Positions 15,510 through 24,026 of a DNA stretch of 26,415 bases are shown in pieces. The notes beneath the pieces are model-generated. The model worked only from the letters and a program-made list of their open reading frames with translations. It did no database searches and was not told where the DNA came from. The stretch is from the NCBI GenBank assembly GCA_965659005.1, contig CBFHVG010000008.1:1-26415 (forward strand), in the 5' to 3' direction. Each line of letters begins with the position of its first letter. Position 1 is the stretch's first letter. A program made the translations under genes and the position numbers. Source of the stretch: CAYPTY01 sp965659005 (lineage in GTDB: Bacteria > Bacteroidota > Rhodothermia > Balneolales > Balneolaceae).

Positions 15510-16502
15510 ATGAGTATTTCAGAAACAAATATTGTAGGTCTAGCCGCTGAATTCCAGGAATCTTTTAATAAAATTAAAGATCAGATTTCTAAAGTTGTCA
15601 TTGGTCAAGATGAAATTGTTGACCAGCTTCTTATTAGCCTTTTTTCACAAGGACATTGTGTTTTAGTAGGCGTACCAGGATTAGCTAAAACGCTACTGAT
15701 AAAGACTTTAGCTGAGTCACTTAACCTTTCATATAATAGAATTCAGTTTACACCGGATTTAATGCCTGGCGACATTACAGGCACGGAAATTATTGAAGAA
15801 GACAAAGAATCTGGCAAGAAAGAATTTGTATTCGTTAAAGGCCCGATTTTTGCCAATGTAATCTTAGCTGATGAGATTAATCGAACCCCTCCTAAAACCC
15901 AGGCTGCGCTGTTAGAGGGAATGCAGGAATATCATGTAACTGCGGCAGGTTCAACTTATCAACTAGATAGGCCGTTTTTTGTACTGGCAACTCAAAATCC
16001 TATCGAACAGGAAGGCACCTACCCTCTACCTGAAGCCCAACTTGATAGGTTCATGTTTAACCTTTGGGTAGATTATCCTTCTTTCGAAGAGGAAATGGCA
16101 ATTGTTAGTGCCACTACATCATCAAAAGAAGTTCATGCTGAGAAAGTTATTGATGCTGAAAAACTAAATTCACTTCAAAAGCTTGTAAGGGATGTTCCCG
16201 TACCTGAAAGTGTACTCGAACTGGCTGTAAAACTTGTTCACATGACGCGCCCTGATTCTGATATGGCTTCAGATTTAATCAAAAGATATATGAGCTGGGG
16301 AGCTGGTCCCAGAGCTTCTCAATACCTTATACTAGGCGGTAAAGCCAGGGCTTTATCAAGAGGCCGATACAATGTTAGCGAAGAAGATATCAAGGCTCTT
16401 GCAATTCCTGTACTAAGGCATCGAGTTGTGAATAACTATGCAGCAGAAGCTGATGGTTATACAACGGTAGCATTGATTAATGAGATCGTTAAATCGGTTT
16501 AA
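15510..16502 (+). CDS. MoxR-family AAA+ ATPase
   Basis: A 330-residue AAA+ chaperone-like ATPase of the MoxR family. Walker A GVPGLAKT (54-61), Walker B ILADE (Asp121, Glu122), sensor-1 ATQNP (160-164) and the arginine-finger segment EAQLDRF (Arg180) are present, with the MoxR-typical EGTYPLPEAQ. The family normally works with VWA-domain partners encoded next to it, and here a VWA membrane protein follows after 2 bases. The usual middle gene of such operons, a DUF58 protein, is absent. Spacing to the SurA gene upstream (2 bases) puts the ATPase in the same transcript as the envelope chaperones. Confidence 0.96.
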   Translation: MSISETNIVGLAAEFQESFNKIKDQISKVVIGQDEIVDQLLISLFSQGHCVLVGVPGLAKTLLIKTLAESLNLSYNRIQFTPDLMPGDITGTEIIEEDKESGKKEFVFVKGPIFANVILADEINRTPPKTQAALLEGMQEYHVTAAGSTYQLDRPFFVLATQNPIEQEGTYPLPEAQLDRFMFNLWVDYPSFEEEMAIVSATTSSKEVHAEKVIDAEKLNSLQKLVRDVPVPESVLELAVKLVHMTRPDSDMASDLIKRYMSWGAGPRASQYLILGGKARALSRGRYNVSEEDIKALAIPVLRHRVVNNYAAEADGYTTVALINEIVKSV

Positions 16503-16504
16503 AT

Positions 16505-18607
16505 GTGGAATTTCAAGGATTCCAGAGCTCTCTTCCATTATGGCTAATGATTCCAATTGGGATCATTGTACTTTACCTAAGTTATAGAAGCTATAGAGAT
16601 CAAAATTCATTATCTGTTAGTTTAAAAACTATTCTAATTAGCCTTAGATCCTTAGCTTTTATTCTGCTCTTACTTCTTCTACTTAATCCATTCTTTAAGG
16701 GATTTGAAAACATAAATGACAAACCTGATGTACTTGTATTTATTGATGACTCAAAAAGCGCCTCACTGATTAAAGGTGATTATCTGGGGCAAGAATCAAT
16801 GAATGAAGTTCTTAATGCCTTAAATCTTAAGAATACCGATGATATTAATTTTAGAAGCTATAGTATAGGTAATAGTGTATCAACGATTGACTTAGACTCA
16901 GTTTCATATTCCCAAACAGAAACCAATTTATTTGATGTCTACCAGCAAATTAAAGACTCTGAATATGATGTAACTTCAGCTATCATCATAAGTGATGGTA
17001 TTTATACGGTTGGCCGTGATCCGGTATTCTCACTATCCGATGTTCAAATCCCAATCTATTCCATAGCAATTGGTGATACTTCAAGTATTAACGATGTAAT
17101 CTTGAAAGGTATAAAAACCCAACCTGTCGGTTATGTAAATACAGAACACTTAGTTGAAGTTACAATTCAACAAAATGGTTACCCAAATCAGGAAATTTCT
17201 ATTGAGTTAAATGAGGGTTCTGAAGTAATCGAAAGCAAAATTCTTAATTTTGAAGGCAGGGAATCACTGCTAGTTAATTTTAATGTTCCTTTAAGAACAG
17301 AAGCATTAAAGCAATATTCAGTAAACATAAATCCTGTGAATGGTGAATGGTCGACTGAAAATAATTCTCAATTATTCACAATTGAAGTACTTGATAACAA
17401 GATTCAAATATTAAGCCTGGCTTTTGAAGTACATCCTGATATTGGCGCTATCAGAAATGTGCTTAAGTCAGATGCTAATGTGAAACTAATTGAAAAGACA
17501 TGGATTCAGGGTACCAATTTTATTGAACCAGAGGATTTCCCTTCTCCGGACAGCCTGGAGCTTGTTTTAATTCATGGTTTGCCCAATAATCAAGCAACTT
17601 TATCTATCCTGAATTCTTATTTCGATCAAATTCCTAGTGTCCTTTTTCAAACACCCAGAGGATTAGATCTTCAATCAAATCCATTATATCAGGATTATAT
17701 TCAACTTCAATCTTATACAGGAACAGCTAATGTTGGAATTATCCCAACATTATCGAAGGATGAACATCCAATACTTGAACTACCCGAAGTTGATTATAAA
17801 ACACTGGAATCTATATCAAGTTATTACCGTGGAGTAACATTGGATGCATTATCTACCCCTCTTTTTAATAGCATCTTTCAAGGAATAGAAACAAAGCAGC
17901 CGGTTATTGCGATATCAGAAACCGGTAGCCTTAGACGAGTACATGTTAATGCATATGGCTGGTTCCAATTAAATCAGAGCAGCAGGCAAATTGAGAGAGA
18001 TTTTTTCACTTCATTGATAAATAACATTTACAGCTGGGCTGCAAATAAACCTGACAATAGAAGACTTAAAATCTCACCTACTCAGCAGGTATTCAACTCA
18101 ACGGAATCTATAACAATAGATGCCTATCTTGAAAATGAAAGCGGGAATATTGAACGTGAAGGTCGAATTGATATTGAAATTTCTGATCCAAGTGGTAATG
18201 AAAGAACCTTTACTATGGACAACAATGGTGATGGTTCATACAATCTAAAAGTCCCCTATTCTACTCAAGGTTTATACTCATTCGATGCTATTGCAAGGAA
18301 AGGCGATAGAATTATTGATCAACAATCAGGTGAATTTGCCCTTAGCCCTTCTAATTCAGAGCTGGTAAATACAATTAGGAATGATGAACTTTTGAAGCAA
18401 ACTGCATTAATGACTGGAGGTGAATTTGTTGATTTTAAAGATGCTTCCTCAGTAATTAGCAGAATGAACGAGGCAAATCTTTTCAAGCAAAATATATCAC
18501 AGAGAGAAATATTTGATTTTCCAGTTCAACACCCATTCTGGTTCCTTTTGGTAATTACTATACTTGCAGGTGAATGGCTCACCCGCAAGTTTTATTCATT
18601 GCCATAA
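16505..18607 (+). CDS. Membrane-anchored VWA-domain protein, partner of MoxR
   Basis: A 700-residue protein with a BatA-like N-terminus: two transmembrane helices (about 12-28 and 42-63), then a von Willebrand A domain with the MIDAS motif DDSKS (81-85) and the later ISDG motif. After the VWA domain come an Ig-like beta region, a Rossmann-like region resembling glutamine-amidotransferase-type folds (LELVLIHGLPNN, then VLFQTPRG), another Ig-like segment (EREGRIDIEISDPSG) and a final helix (PFWFLLVITILAGEWL). The start is GTG at 16505; an ATG two bases earlier is in another frame and stops quickly. The large middle part should be periplasmic if both N-terminal helices cross the membrane, leaving VWA outside, or the reverse if topology differs. 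The direct MoxR link is well founded; the substrate is unknown. Confidence 0.88.
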   Translation: MEFQGFQSSLPLWLMIPIGIIVLYLSYRSYRDQNSLSVSLKTILISLRSLAFILLLLLLLNPFFKGFENINDKPDVLVFIDDSKSASLIKGDYLGQESMNEVLNALNLKNTDDINFRSYSIGNSVSTIDLDSVSYSQTETNLFDVYQQIKDSEYDVTSAIIISDGIYTVGRDPVFSLSDVQIPIYSIAIGDTSSINDVILKGIKTQPVGYVNTEHLVEVTIQQNGYPNQEISIELNEGSEVIESKILNFEGRESLLVNFNVPLRTEALKQYSVNINPVNGEWSTENNSQLFTIEVLDNKIQILSLAFEVHPDIGAIRNVLKSDANVKLIEKTWIQGTNFIEPEDFPSPDSLELVLIHGLPNNQATLSILNSYFDQIPSVLFQTPRGLDLQSNPLYQDYIQLQSYTGTANVGIIPTLSKDEHPILELPEVDYKTLESISSYYRGVTLDALSTPLFNSIFQGIETKQPVIAISETGSLRRVHVNAYGWFQLNQSSRQIERDFFTSLINNIYSWAANKPDNRRLKISPTQQVFNSTESITIDAYLENESGNIEREGRIDIEISDPSGNERTFTMDNNGDGSYNLKVPYSTQGLYSFDAIARKGDRIIDQQSGEFALSPSNSELVNTIRNDELLKQTALMTGGEFVDFKDASSVISRMNEANLFKQNISQREIFDFPVQHPFWFLLVITILAGEWLTRKFYSLP

Positions 18608-18608
18608 T

Positions 18609-19829
18609 CTAATAAAGCTTCCAGATTACAATTCCTAAGCTTATAACAAGTAAGATTAGAAAGCCTGCCAATAGCTGAAGCATATATGACTGTGGTTTTG
18701 CTAATGAGTACCACTTACTAAGCGACTCATCTACATATGCAATCTGCTGGGTAGAAATTAAGCCGGATTCAATCATTGGAACACCCCAATCACCTTTTAA
18801 TACATCATTCCAGAATGTATTGAATGCAAGATATTCATCATATTGATTTTCAATAAAAGGATTGTCTTCATTCGACATTATGTGGCTTTGGATATGTGAA
18901 TCAAGAGTTTTCACGAATGTTGTTTTATCATAAAATGACTCCGTCTCAATATCCATTGCATACATTTGCTGTTGTATTGATGTCCAGGTTTTATCCTCAA
19001 GGTCAACTTGTAAATCAAATAATCTTTGCTTCAAGCTATCTGTATTTACATTTGCTGTGTATACTCCAACAACATGATCCTCTACTTGATTTATTACTTC
19101 CTCAAATTGCTGTGCAATTACATACATTCTTATATAATCAATGGTCATTAACTGATAGTTTGAAGCCTCATCGGCATAGTGATCATCTATAACAGATTGA
19201 ATCAATTCAAGGAGGTTCAAACTGTTAAGTGCTATCTGATCCTGATTTAATTCGTTTAATCCTAGTCCGGCTTGTTTCCTTAAAGCGTTGTATTCCTTAA
19301 TCATGGTATCAACATAGGAAACTATTATTCGATCTCTTTTTTCAATCTGAACTCGATACTCAGCAAGTTTATTACTTAAATCACTCCTAATGATGGCAGA
19401 CTTTGATAAATCAGATCTAAGCTTATTAGTTTCAGTCCTAAGATGGTCAACTTCATATTCAAAGGCCGTAAGCCGCTGAGATAAGTTGCTAATTTGCTCT
19501 TGCTGATTTTCAATCAATACCAATCGATGTTCAGATGAAAGTAGTAGTTCATTTAATACTCCCATCATTTCATCATACCTGGATGGAAATAGTGCTGAAT
19601 TTATAATTTCATCATGAGCCTGATACTTATTCTGTAGATTCAATATGTTACTATGTAAAGCATCTAAGTCATTAAGTGACATTGTTTTAGTAACTTTCCC
19701 CTTAATGATTTCGTAATCATTTTTAAAATTCTGAGTGATTTGGTAGTCAGAAAGCTGGGCCAAGCAAATGTTCGAGGAAATGGCTATAGCTATAGTTATA
19801 GTTATAAATAACTTCATTTGAATTTTCAT
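18609..19829 (-). CDS. Exported coiled-coil protein with C-terminal membrane anchor, unknown
   Basis: A 406-residue protein with a signal peptide (MKLFITITIAIAISSNICLAQ, from the second Met), a long helical coiled coil at about residues 105-170 (QEQISNLSQRLTAFEYEV and onward) and a single C-terminal transmembrane helix (about 383-402) ending in a short basic WKLY tail. The body would therefore be periplasmic and tethered to the inner membrane at its C-terminus. I do not recognise the family. The first ATG at 19829 overlaps the stop of the upstream lipoprotein gene by 4 bases (ATGA); the ATG at 19817 is the alternative. The stop lies one base from the end of the VWA gene, convergent, so transcripts from both sides must run into each other. 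Confidence 0.85.
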   Translation of the reverse strand: MKIQMKLFITITIAIAISSNICLAQLSDYQITQNFKNDYEIIKGKVTKTMSLNDLDALHSNILNLQNKYQAHDEIINSALFPSRYDEMMGVLNELLLSSEHRLVLIENQQEQISNLSQRLTAFEYEVDHLRTETNKLRSDLSKSAIIRSDLSNKLAEYRVQIEKRDRIIVSYVDTMIKEYNALRKQAGLGLNELNQDQIALNSLNLLELIQSVIDDHYADEASNYQLMTIDYIRMYVIAQQFEEVINQVEDHVVGVYTANVNTDSLKQRLFDLQVDLEDKTWTSIQQQMYAMDIETESFYDKTTFVKTLDSHIQSHIMSNEDNPFIENQYDEYLAFNTFWNDVLKGDWGVPMIESGLISTQQIAYVDESLSKWYSLAKPQSYMLQLLAGFLILLVISLGIVIWKLY

Positions 19830-20284
19830 GACTTCCCTCCTGTTTTGAGTCCTTTGTTGTTTAGGTAATAAACGCTATCAGAATTGATATCAACGAGTTC
19901 TATATATGGGGCTCTGTTATTGAATACAGGTAATTCCAATTTATTATCGATATATAACTTCTTGTGTAGTTTTAACTCACTGCTGGAAGTTTTAAATATG
20001 TATACATGTTTAAATAAAGGCGCTGTGATGAAATAATAGCCCTGTTTATCTCGGATCATTCTGATTTCGTCGACATGTTTAGTAGAGTCAGCGAACTCAT
20101 TGATTTCCAGCTTCCTGATATTAAAGCTTATTCCATGTCTTAAATCAGAAATAGTTCCTGTTTCATCTGGGATAAGCACACTTTCAATGTCCTGGCTATA
20201 ATCAACATCAGATATGACAAACTTATGATTACATGCTGAGAGTAGAAATAGTAAAGTTAAGAGTATGTAGATGTGGTTTTTCAT
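19826..20284 (-). CDS. Small lipoprotein, unknown
   Basis: A 152-residue lipoprotein when started at the ATG at 20284: the signal MKNHIYILLTLLFLLSAC ends in the lipobox LSAC with the lipidated cysteine at position 18. An ATG 12 bases upstream (20296) adds four residues. The mature part is mixed alpha/beta with strands such as GYYFITAPLFKHVYIFKT and no recognisable motif. The residues after the lipidated cysteine are Asn-His-Lys, and the start overlaps nothing upstream. Its stop overlaps the start of the coiled-coil protein, so the two are produced together and probably act at the same membrane interface. Not a known family to me. Confidence 0.82.
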   Translation of the reverse strand: MKNHIYILLTLLFLLSACNHKFVISDVDYSQDIESVLIPDETGTISDLRHGISFNIRKLEINEFADSTKHVDEIRMIRDKQGYYFITAPLFKHVYIFKTSSSELKLHKKLYIDNKLELPVFNNRAPYIELVDINSDSVYYLNNKGLKTGGKS

Positions 20285-20338
20285 GATTTCATCCATTTTG
20301 TACAGATTGCATTTACAATTGTATAGATGAAATCTTAA

Positions 20339-20358
20339 ATCAGGTTCCGCTACCTGAT
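20339..20358 (-). terminator. Hairpin after the apt gene
   Basis: ATCAGGT (20339-20345) and ACCTGAT (20352-20358) form a 7-bp stem with a 6-base loop, 3 bases past the apt stop on the minus strand, followed in that direction by TTTAAGATTTC. A weak intrinsic terminator separating apt from the lipoprotein gene is likely. The remainder of the 65-base gap would hold the lipoprotein promoter. Confidence 0.5.
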
Positions 20359-20361
20359 AAT

Positions 20362-20913
20362 TTAAATACTTACCAATGCATCATAAATGGTTTGATCATT
20401 CAAAGCTAATTTAGAACTACCCTTCAATTCTGATAACTCAATTATAAAAGAGTAACCAATAACAGTTGCTCCTAACTTTTGAACCAATTCACTTGCGGCA
20501 GCTGCTGTTCCACCGGTTGCTATCAAATCATCATGAATTATTACTCTTGCGCCCTTATAAAGAGCATCTTTATGCATTTCTATACTATCCTCTCCATATT
20601 CAAGAGTGTAAGTTGCTGTAATAGTTTCAGAAGGTAACTTACCTGGCTTCCTTACTGGAATAAAACCAGCGTTCAAATCCTGAGCTAAGTTAGTCCCAAA
20701 TAAGAATCCTCTGGATTCTAAACCAATAACATAATCTACCTCAACATCTACGAATGGTTTATGAAGCATATATGATGTGAGTTCAAGCGCATCTTTATTA
20801 CTTAGTAGTGTTGTAATATCTTTAAACATAATTCCTTCTTTCGGAAAGTCAGGAATTGTACGTATTGTGTTTTCAATAAAATTCTTAATGTGATTCTGTA
20901 GCTGTTCCATCAT
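20362..20913 (-). CDS. apt: Adenine phosphoribosyltransferase
   Basis: Converts adenine and PRPP to AMP in purine salvage. Motifs are complete: FPKEGIMFKDIT near the N-terminus (APRT hood), VIGLESRGFLFG, the KPGKLP segment and the PRPP-binding loop VIIHDDLIATGGTA (about 124-137). The 183-residue length is normal for the family. Two adjacent Met codons open the gene; either ATG (20913 or 20910) is possible. It is divergent from tadA across 56 bases, so the two adenine/adenosine-related genes could share regulation, though their roles are unrelated. Confidence 0.97.
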   Translation of the reverse strand: MMEQLQNHIKNFIENTIRTIPDFPKEGIMFKDITTLLSNKDALELTSYMLHKPFVDVEVDYVIGLESRGFLFGTNLAQDLNAGFIPVRKPGKLPSETITATYTLEYGEDSIEMHKDALYKGARVIIHDDLIATGGTAAAASELVQKLGATVIGYSFIIELSELKGSSKLALNDQTIYDALVSI

Positions 20914-20969
20914 TTAGTTTATTTTGAATTAGCGTCGGAATTTAAACTTTAGTTGATCAAATCAGAACC

Positions 20970-21443
20970 TTGGAAGATCATTCCCTACCACTTGTTCAGT
21001 ACCATCAGAAATTTATGGCGCAAGCTATTCTACTTGCAGAAGAAGCAGCCTCGAAAGATGAGGTCCCGGTTGGAGCTATAATTACCTATCAAAATAGAGT
21101 AATTGCAAAAGCATATAATCAGGTTGAGATGCTCAAAGACCCTACTGCTCATGCTGAGATTTTAGCTATTACATCTGCTTGTAGTTTTCTTGAAGAAAAA
21201 TACCTGAAAGATTGTACACTATATGTAACACTTGAACCTTGTCCCATGTGCACAGGTGCTCTGGTTTGGTCAAAAATAGGTCGAGTAGTTTTTGGAGCTT
21301 CTGACCCAAAAGCTGGATCTTGTGGAACCATTCTAAACCTGAATAATCATGATGCTTTAAACCATAATTTTGAGGTGATTCAGGGTGTTCTCGAACAAGA
21401 CTGTGAATACTTACTTCGAGAATTTTTTAGAAAGAAACGTTAA
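20970..21443 (+). CDS. tadA: tRNA-specific adenosine deaminase TadA
   Basis: Deaminates adenosine 34 of tRNA-Arg(ACG) to inosine. Zinc-site residues are seen: His61 and the proton-shuttling Glu63 in HAE, and Cys91 and Cys94 in PCPMC, followed by the family segment GASDPKAGSCGT. The start is a TTG at 20970, giving 157 residues; the next in-frame ATG at 21015 would begin MAQAILLAEEA. E. coli TadA has about 11 residues before the equivalent of that Met, which favours the TTG, but the choice is open. Its stop overlaps the stop of the convergent fusion gene by 4 bases. Confidence 0.95.
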   Translation: MEDHSLPLVQYHQKFMAQAILLAEEAASKDEVPVGAIITYQNRVIAKAYNQVEMLKDPTAHAEILAITSACSFLEEKYLKDCTLYVTLEPCPMCTGALVWSKIGRVVFGASDPKAGSCGTILNLNNHDALNHNFEVIQGVLEQDCEYLLREFFRKKR

Positions 21444-24013
21444 TTGTTCTCTTGAGTTAAAGTGCTCAGCAATGCTTTTAAACTGGAAGGCTTATGCCCT
21501 AAGGCTGCATTCTCAAAACCTATCTGGTAAGCAATTTCCCATTGCCTGATTAATGTTTTCCAAGCATTCCAAATAGAATAGCCGGGATGATATATATGGG
21601 TTGACTCAGAGGTCACTCCATTTAATTCAATAACTTTATAATTTTTACCATGCTTTAAATCGTCAATACTTGGGACACGTATATCAAATCGTCCAAATTG
21701 GAAGCCATCAAATTCTTTTGCGATTTCATCTATTCTTTGTTCTAAGTCGGATGTTTTGTATTTCATGCCATCATAAAAAATTGAACCTCTGGCATGAGTA
21801 CCAAGTTCAACAAGGTGAATTACTTCACCATCATCAGGTATATCGAAAATATGATCAGCATGGTGGTCAATATGATATTCAGCTAAGCAAACTGCACGTG
21901 AGTCCTTGAGTATAAGATGTTCAAGTGTGTGTTTACCATCACCGATTAGTTTAGGCATACTTTTTTCTGTGATAGAAAATATTTTACCTACATCTGAACC
22001 AGGATATCTGTAATAAAAGATTCCAAACTCCTTACCGGGTATATATTCTTGAACAATTACATCCCTTACTTCAAATTTCAGAGCCTTTTCAAGTAACAAT
22101 TCATCCTTAACTATTCTAACCCCAGCACCTCTTTCGCCAGTTACTGGTTTAATTACTATTGGAAATGAAGTGTCAATAAGATCAATGAAGGCATGAACTT
22201 GATCCATTTTGTCTTCTAACACTGCATTCCCCTCTATCACTTCGAATAGGGCAATGTCATCTACCTTAAGTTTTTCTAAAATATCAGACTTTGATTCATT
22301 TTTAAATCCACCATGCTCAATTGCAGGGTTAGCTGCAGTGAACATTGTAAACGACCTGTATTTAATAGAGAGTATAATTGAGTAAATGAAAACAGGTAGA
22401 TAGATGATAGGTATTGGCCAGAATTCCCAGTTAATAAACCGTTTATACCTACTGAAAAGGAGCCTTCTTCCACGAAAAGTAAACGATGGAATTAACACTT
22501 TAAATATAAACATAAACAAAGCTAGGATGCCGAGGAGAACCCATAAAGCATATTCTTGATACACTTCGAAATACTCGATCATGTTATTTCCAACCAGATA
22601 AGCAGTTTCGACTAGTATAGGTGTCCAAATGATGGAGGCAATTCCAAAATATATGATAAACATAAAGAAACTCGCCCCGATAGCACCTGCTGTGAAATAG
22701 GTTGGAAACCGACTACCAGGAACAAATCTACTTGCGATGATTATAATCGGTCCTTTAAGTTCAAACCATTGATAAGAACGATCAAGATCATGTTCATTGA
22801 TAAACCAGCTAAATGGTTTCCTTCTGATTGCCGATCTTCCTAACCAGCGCCCCAGGAAATAAATCAATATATCACCTAGAAAAATCCCTATCAGACAAGC
22901 GATGATAGCAGGTGCATGGCCAATGATACCTCTCGCTACCATTAACCCAGCGCCAATACATGTAAGATCTTCGCTCACAAGGGTTGCTAAAACGATAAGA
23001 ATCATAACTAGACCTAGGGCATACCCTGACAACATTAACTCATCAGAAGGAATGTATTCTTGTATAGAAGCTTGAATTCGAACTGAATCCGCTTGTGATT
23101 TATCGAGTTTTGAGCCAGATGCCAATTCAGTTAGAAAATTCCTGATCAGTATAAATGATTCGGCCACATCCGATTCTATTATATCATAGCCCCTCTGAAT
23201 AAATTCTAACTTTGATTGAGGAACTAGTCTATAATGTTCTTCAGCGGCAGCTGTCTTAACCCGATTATCAACTATACCATCAATAATGAGCATAGGAGCT
23301 TCAAATTTACCCAGTATATCCCTCAAAGGTCTTTGATCGCTTTCGTAATAGCTTTTTGCATACTCAATCGTTAAAAAGGAATTTTTCATTAAACCAAAGT
23401 GTGGTATTGCGTTTTGTAATACCCATATGCTTGCTAACCTAGCTCCATGAATGGCATAATTTAAATGATAACCACCAAGTAACTCTAGCTCTTGAACACC
23501 TAACGCCTCAACCATAGTCAGAGAAGAAATACGATCAGGAAGAAGATCATACAATTGTAGTGCAACACCACCCCCAAATCCATTAGCCACTATATGCACG
23601 TTTTGAACATTTATATTGATCAATAATTGATCAATATATTTAGCTTGTGCAGCCATAGAAAGATTTATTGATTCTATATCAGAATCCCCAAAACCAATAT
23701 AATCAGGTATGATTGTTCTGTAGTTAGCATTAAGTGAATCAATTAATGGTGATGGACTCGTATTTAATGGAATATCAGTTAGGAAAAGGATGACTTCTGA
23801 ATTCTCAATTTCTGAATCAGAATAAGCGATTTTTAATTTAGTATCTGACTGAGCATTTATACTATTTTCAGTCACATCCTGATAATTCTTAGATGGATTA
23901 ACTGTTGGCTCAGAACTCAATAATAAATATAGATGAGATGCGGACAGTAACAGGAAATAAAGAAACAGATACAGCTTCCATCCTCTTAACATCGGACGAT
24001 CTTTACTTTCCAT
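21440..24013 (-). CDS. Fusion: inactive alpha/beta-hydrolase, DedA membrane domain, ATP-grasp ligase
   Basis: An 857-residue inner-membrane protein with three parts. (1) A signal anchor (about 13-33) and an alpha/beta-hydrolase fold (60-300) whose nucleophile elbow reads VANGFGG, so the serine position is Gly145; the late Gly-His site reads GYD (Tyr276), while Asp249 remains. It should be catalytically dead. (2) A DedA/VTT/SNARE-associated domain (325-510) with GDILIYFLGRWLG (380-392) and RFVPGSR (429-435). (3) A W/P-rich hairpin (531-550) leading to an ATP-grasp ligase (555-830) with Lys622, loop GERGAGV, VQEY (Glu656), GRFDIR (Asp777) and the metal pair Glu796/Asn798 in ELNG. DedA proteins move lipids; ATP-grasp enzymes form amide bonds from carboxylates. 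It is the last gene after two acyltransferases and a DinB-like gene, suggesting lipid head-group extension and export. Domain calls are firm; the function is inferred. Confidence 0.88.
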   Translation of the reverse strand: MESKDRPMLRGWKLYLFLYFLLLSASHLYLLLSSEPTVNPSKNYQDVTENSINAQSDTKLKIAYSDSEIENSEVILFLTDIPLNTSPSPLIDSLNANYRTIIPDYIGFGDSDIESINLSMAAQAKYIDQLLININVQNVHIVANGFGGGVALQLYDLLPDRISSLTMVEALGVQELELLGGYHLNYAIHGARLASIWVLQNAIPHFGLMKNSFLTIEYAKSYYESDQRPLRDILGKFEAPMLIIDGIVDNRVKTAAAEEHYRLVPQSKLEFIQRGYDIIESDVAESFILIRNFLTELASGSKLDKSQADSVRIQASIQEYIPSDELMLSGYALGLVMILIVLATLVSEDLTCIGAGLMVARGIIGHAPAIIACLIGIFLGDILIYFLGRWLGRSAIRRKPFSWFINEHDLDRSYQWFELKGPIIIIASRFVPGSRFPTYFTAGAIGASFFMFIIYFGIASIIWTPILVETAYLVGNNMIEYFEVYQEYALWVLLGILALFMFIFKVLIPSFTFRGRRLLFSRYKRFINWEFWPIPIIYLPVFIYSIILSIKYRSFTMFTAANPAIEHGGFKNESKSDILEKLKVDDIALFEVIEGNAVLEDKMDQVHAFIDLIDTSFPIVIKPVTGERGAGVRIVKDELLLEKALKFEVRDVIVQEYIPGKEFGIFYYRYPGSDVGKIFSITEKSMPKLIGDGKHTLEHLILKDSRAVCLAEYHIDHHADHIFDIPDDGEVIHLVELGTHARGSIFYDGMKYKTSDLEQRIDEIAKEFDGFQFGRFDIRVPSIDDLKHGKNYKVIELNGVTSESTHIYHPGYSIWNAWKTLIRQWEIAYQIGFENAALGHKPSSLKALLSTLTQENN

Positions 24014-24026
24014 TAATGCACAATTT

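Noticed and set aside
16503..16545. ATG two bases before the GTG start of the VWA protein
   Set aside because: That frame reaches a stop after about 14 codons; the long frame starts with GTG, so this is not a frameshift or uORF of note.
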